Origin: JAMCRM01 sp041685075
Lineage (GTDB): Bacteria > Acidobacteriota > Terriglobia > Bryobacterales > Bryobacteraceae
Length of the DNA stretch: 5,455 nt
Reading direction: 5' to 3'
NCBI GenBank assembly: GCA_041685075.1
Contig: JAWLGN010000339.1
Span: 1-5,455 of the forward strand
Under the pieces are notes generated by a model. It was not told the origin of the DNA, did no database searches, and saw only the letters and a list, made by a program, of their open reading frames with translations. Positions within the stretch are counted from its first letter, which is position 1. Every line of letters begins with the position of its first letter. This document shows positions 4,150 through 5,455 of this stretch, piece after piece. Position numbers and translations under genes: made by a program.

Positions 4150-5266
4150 TTCTAAGGTGTCCATCGACCCGAATAGCCCGATTCCGATTCCGCAACAACT
4201 GCGCACCCTGGTGCTGGAACGGATTCGTGAAGGCGTCTACAAAGCCGGTGAACGCCTGCCCTCGGAGCGGGCGCTGGCCGAAAGCTGCGGCATCTCCCGC
4301 ACTTCGGTCCGGGAAACGATTAAGGAACTGCTCACCGAAGGCATTCTGTTCCGCACCGCCGGCCGGGGGACCTTCGTCTCGCAGGCGCCCCGCCGCAGCG
4401 CCGGCGCGCCCGCGGTCCGGCAGATAGGCTTCTGGATCAGCGCCGCCATCCTCAACTTCGTACAGCCCGGGTACAGCCGGATTCTCACCGGCGTGGGCGA
4501 GGTGTGCCGCGACCGCGGGTACCGGGTGCAGTTCCATGCGGTGGACGAGAGCGCCGGCTCGGTGGATCGCGTCTTCGCCGGGGACGATGTCACCGGCGGG
4601 CTGGACGGCAACCTGGTGGTGGGCGGCGTGAGCCGCGCGGTTTTCGATCGCCTCCGGTGCCTGGAGACGCCCCTCATCGCGGTGGACCTGCTGCTACGCG
4701 ACCGCGATACCGACACGGTGCGGATCGACTATGCCAGCGGCACCCGGCAGGCCGTGCGGCGTCTCTGCGAGCTGGGCCACAGGGAGATCGGCTTCATCGG
4801 CTTTGCCGGCTCGGAGAAGTATGAAGCCTTCTGGCAGGCGCTGGAGGAGTGCGGCCTGGCGTATTCCCCCCGCTACACCCGTTTCCTTTCCACCACGGAC
4901 CTGGCGCCCGGCATGCTGGCCGGCTTCGAGAGCACGCAGAAGATGATCGAAAGCGGCCGGCTTCCCACGGCCCTGCTGGCCACCAACGATAACGTGGCGC
5001 TGGGCGTGCTCCAGGCGCTGGCCATGGCGGGGATCGCGGTGCCGGAGGAGTTCAGCGTGATCGGCTGCGACGACCTGGGGGTAGGCACCCCGGCCCTCAC
5101 TACCATCAAGGTGGACCTGGTGGGGGTGGGGCACACGGCGGCCCACGCGCTGCTGGACCGCATCGAAAAGGGCGTGGAGCCGCGGGGACAGGTGCGCATT
5201 CCCGTCGAGCTGGTCGTGCGGGGCACCACGGCGCCGCCGCCCGCCGCTACTCGAACAGGGAGTTGA
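4142..5266 (+). CDS. Chimeric transcription regulator: GntR-type winged HTH with LacI/GalR-type sensor domain (AraR-like architecture)
   Basis: The protein is 374 residues. The N-terminal GntR winged HTH (about 13-80) shows IPIPQQLRTLVLERIREG, LPSERALAESCGISRTSVRETIKEL cut into its normal helices, and the wing GRGTFVS (75-81). A short Ala/Pro/Arg linker follows, then a periplasmic-binding-protein-like effector domain of the LacI/GalR type (about 93-362). Its markers are LGHREIGFIGF (211-221), TALLATNDNVALGVLQAL (276-293), VPEEFSVIGCDDL (300-312) and the C-terminal VELVVRGTT (355-363). This order is that of AraR of Bacillus, a sugar-responsive repressor, so a small-molecule ligand, perhaps a sugar, is expected. 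The ATG at 4142 places the HTH at the usual distance from the N-terminus. A GTG at 4157 is also possible, and a start at 4061 is not supported by conservation. Two palindromes overlap or precede the start, suggesting autoregulation. It is divergent from the pseudo-receiver operon and overlaps the ceramidase-like gene tail to tail by 20 bases. Confidence 0.92.
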   Translation: MIHSKVSIDPNSPIPIPQQLRTLVLERIREGVYKAGERLPSERALAESCGISRTSVRETIKELLTEGILFRTAGRGTFVSQAPRRSAGAPAVRQIGFWISAAILNFVQPGYSRILTGVGEVCRDRGYRVQFHAVDESAGSVDRVFAGDDVTGGLDGNLVVGGVSRAVFDRLRCLETPLIAVDLLLRDRDTDTVRIDYASGTRQAVRRLCELGHREIGFIGFAGSEKYEAFWQALEECGLAYSPRYTRFLSTTDLAPGMLAGFESTQKMIESGRLPTALLATNDNVALGVLQALAMAGIAVPEEFSVIGCDDLGVGTPALTTIKVDLVGVGHTAAHALLDRIEKGVEPRGQVRIPVELVVRGTTAPPPAATRTGS

Positions 5267-5455
5267 TGGCCGCTACGGTGCGGTCCACCAGCAGCTTTCC
5301 CCCTTCCGGGCCCACGCGGTTGCTGGCCACTTCGGCGCCGTAGCCGCCGCCCGCCACGGCCTTGGCAGTGGGCAGGTAGCCGCCGGAGTCGCAGGCCAGT
5401 TGCACCACGAAGGTCTGCTCGGCGCGGCTGCGGGCCTTCATCTGCAGGCCGTAGT
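5247..5455 (-). CDS. C-terminal part of a neutral/alkaline ceramidase-like protein (5' end outside window)
   Basis: The visible 69 residues run in from the right edge without a start. The pattern YGLQMKARSR, then TFVVQLACDSGGYLPT, then AVAGGGYGAEVASNRVGPEGGKLLVDRTV fits the end of the catalytic domain of neutral/alkaline non-lysosomal ceramidase-type proteins. In that family a conserved 'GYLPT...GGYE' segment precedes a final helix. Such proteins are often secreted amide hydrolases, and many bacterial members have no proven substrate. The catalytic and zinc-binding residues lie outside the window and cannot be checked. The gene is convergent with the GntR/LacI regulator and their last 20 bases overlap. 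Whether the regulator controls it cannot be told. The family call rests on a short conserved tail and is moderate. Confidence 0.6.
   Translation of the reverse strand, partial: YGLQMKARSRAEQTFVVQLACDSGGYLPTAKAVAGGGYGAEVASNRVGPEGGKLLVDRTVAAINSLFE

Noticed and set aside
3316..4155. 279-residue plus-strand open frame
   Set aside because: It is Arg/Pro-rich and antisense to the pseudo-receiver and small membrane genes, which have ribosome sites and recognisable structure.

Overview
The window is GC-rich bacterial chromosome, densely packed with genes. It shows no insertion sequence, phage gene, CRISPR array or RNA gene. An NtrC-type two-component system, Rnk, MreB, a GntR/LacI chimeric regulator and a ceramidase-like protein together suggest a Gram-negative soil or environmental bacterium. 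The style recalls Acidobacteriota of the Solibacter/Bryobacter type, but that placement is an inference and not proven by any marker here.

Layout from left to right. (1) Bases 1-1733, minus strand: a four-helix membrane histidine kinase followed, with a 4-base ATGA overlap, by a sigma-54-dependent NtrC-family response regulator. The regulator runs off the left edge just before Walker B. (2) Bases 1734-1991: a divergent intergenic region with a good sigma-54 (-24/-12) promoter facing right. (3) Bases 1992-3433, plus strand: rnk, then an MreB/actin-like gene that begins 11 bases after the rnk stop at a GTG codon. This MreB homologue keeps the fold but has substitutions in its nucleotide-site motifs. 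(4) Bases 3356-4029, minus strand: a degenerate receiver-domain protein with Glu in place of the phospho-Asp, and a 73-residue Cys-rich single-helix membrane protein. The two overlap by 16 bases and are preceded by a second sigma-54 promoter at the correct distance. The small gene overlaps the mreB-like gene tail to tail by 78 bases. (5) Bases 4142-5266, plus strand: a GntR-HTH/LacI-sensor regulator with two palindromes at its start. (6) Bases 5247-5455, minus strand: the C-terminus of a neutral-ceramidase-like protein, overlapping the regulator gene by 20 bases.

The main observation is a possible local sigma-54 circuit. A complete sensor kinase with an NtrC-type activator sits beside two operons that each carry a -24/-12 promoter. 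These operons encode an RNA-polymerase-associated factor (Rnk), a possibly catalytically altered MreB paralogue, a pseudo-receiver and a small Cys-rich membrane protein. This reads as a candidate signal-responsive module acting on transcription and the cell envelope or cytoskeleton. The individual genes and promoters are read from the sequence; the functional link between them is inference.
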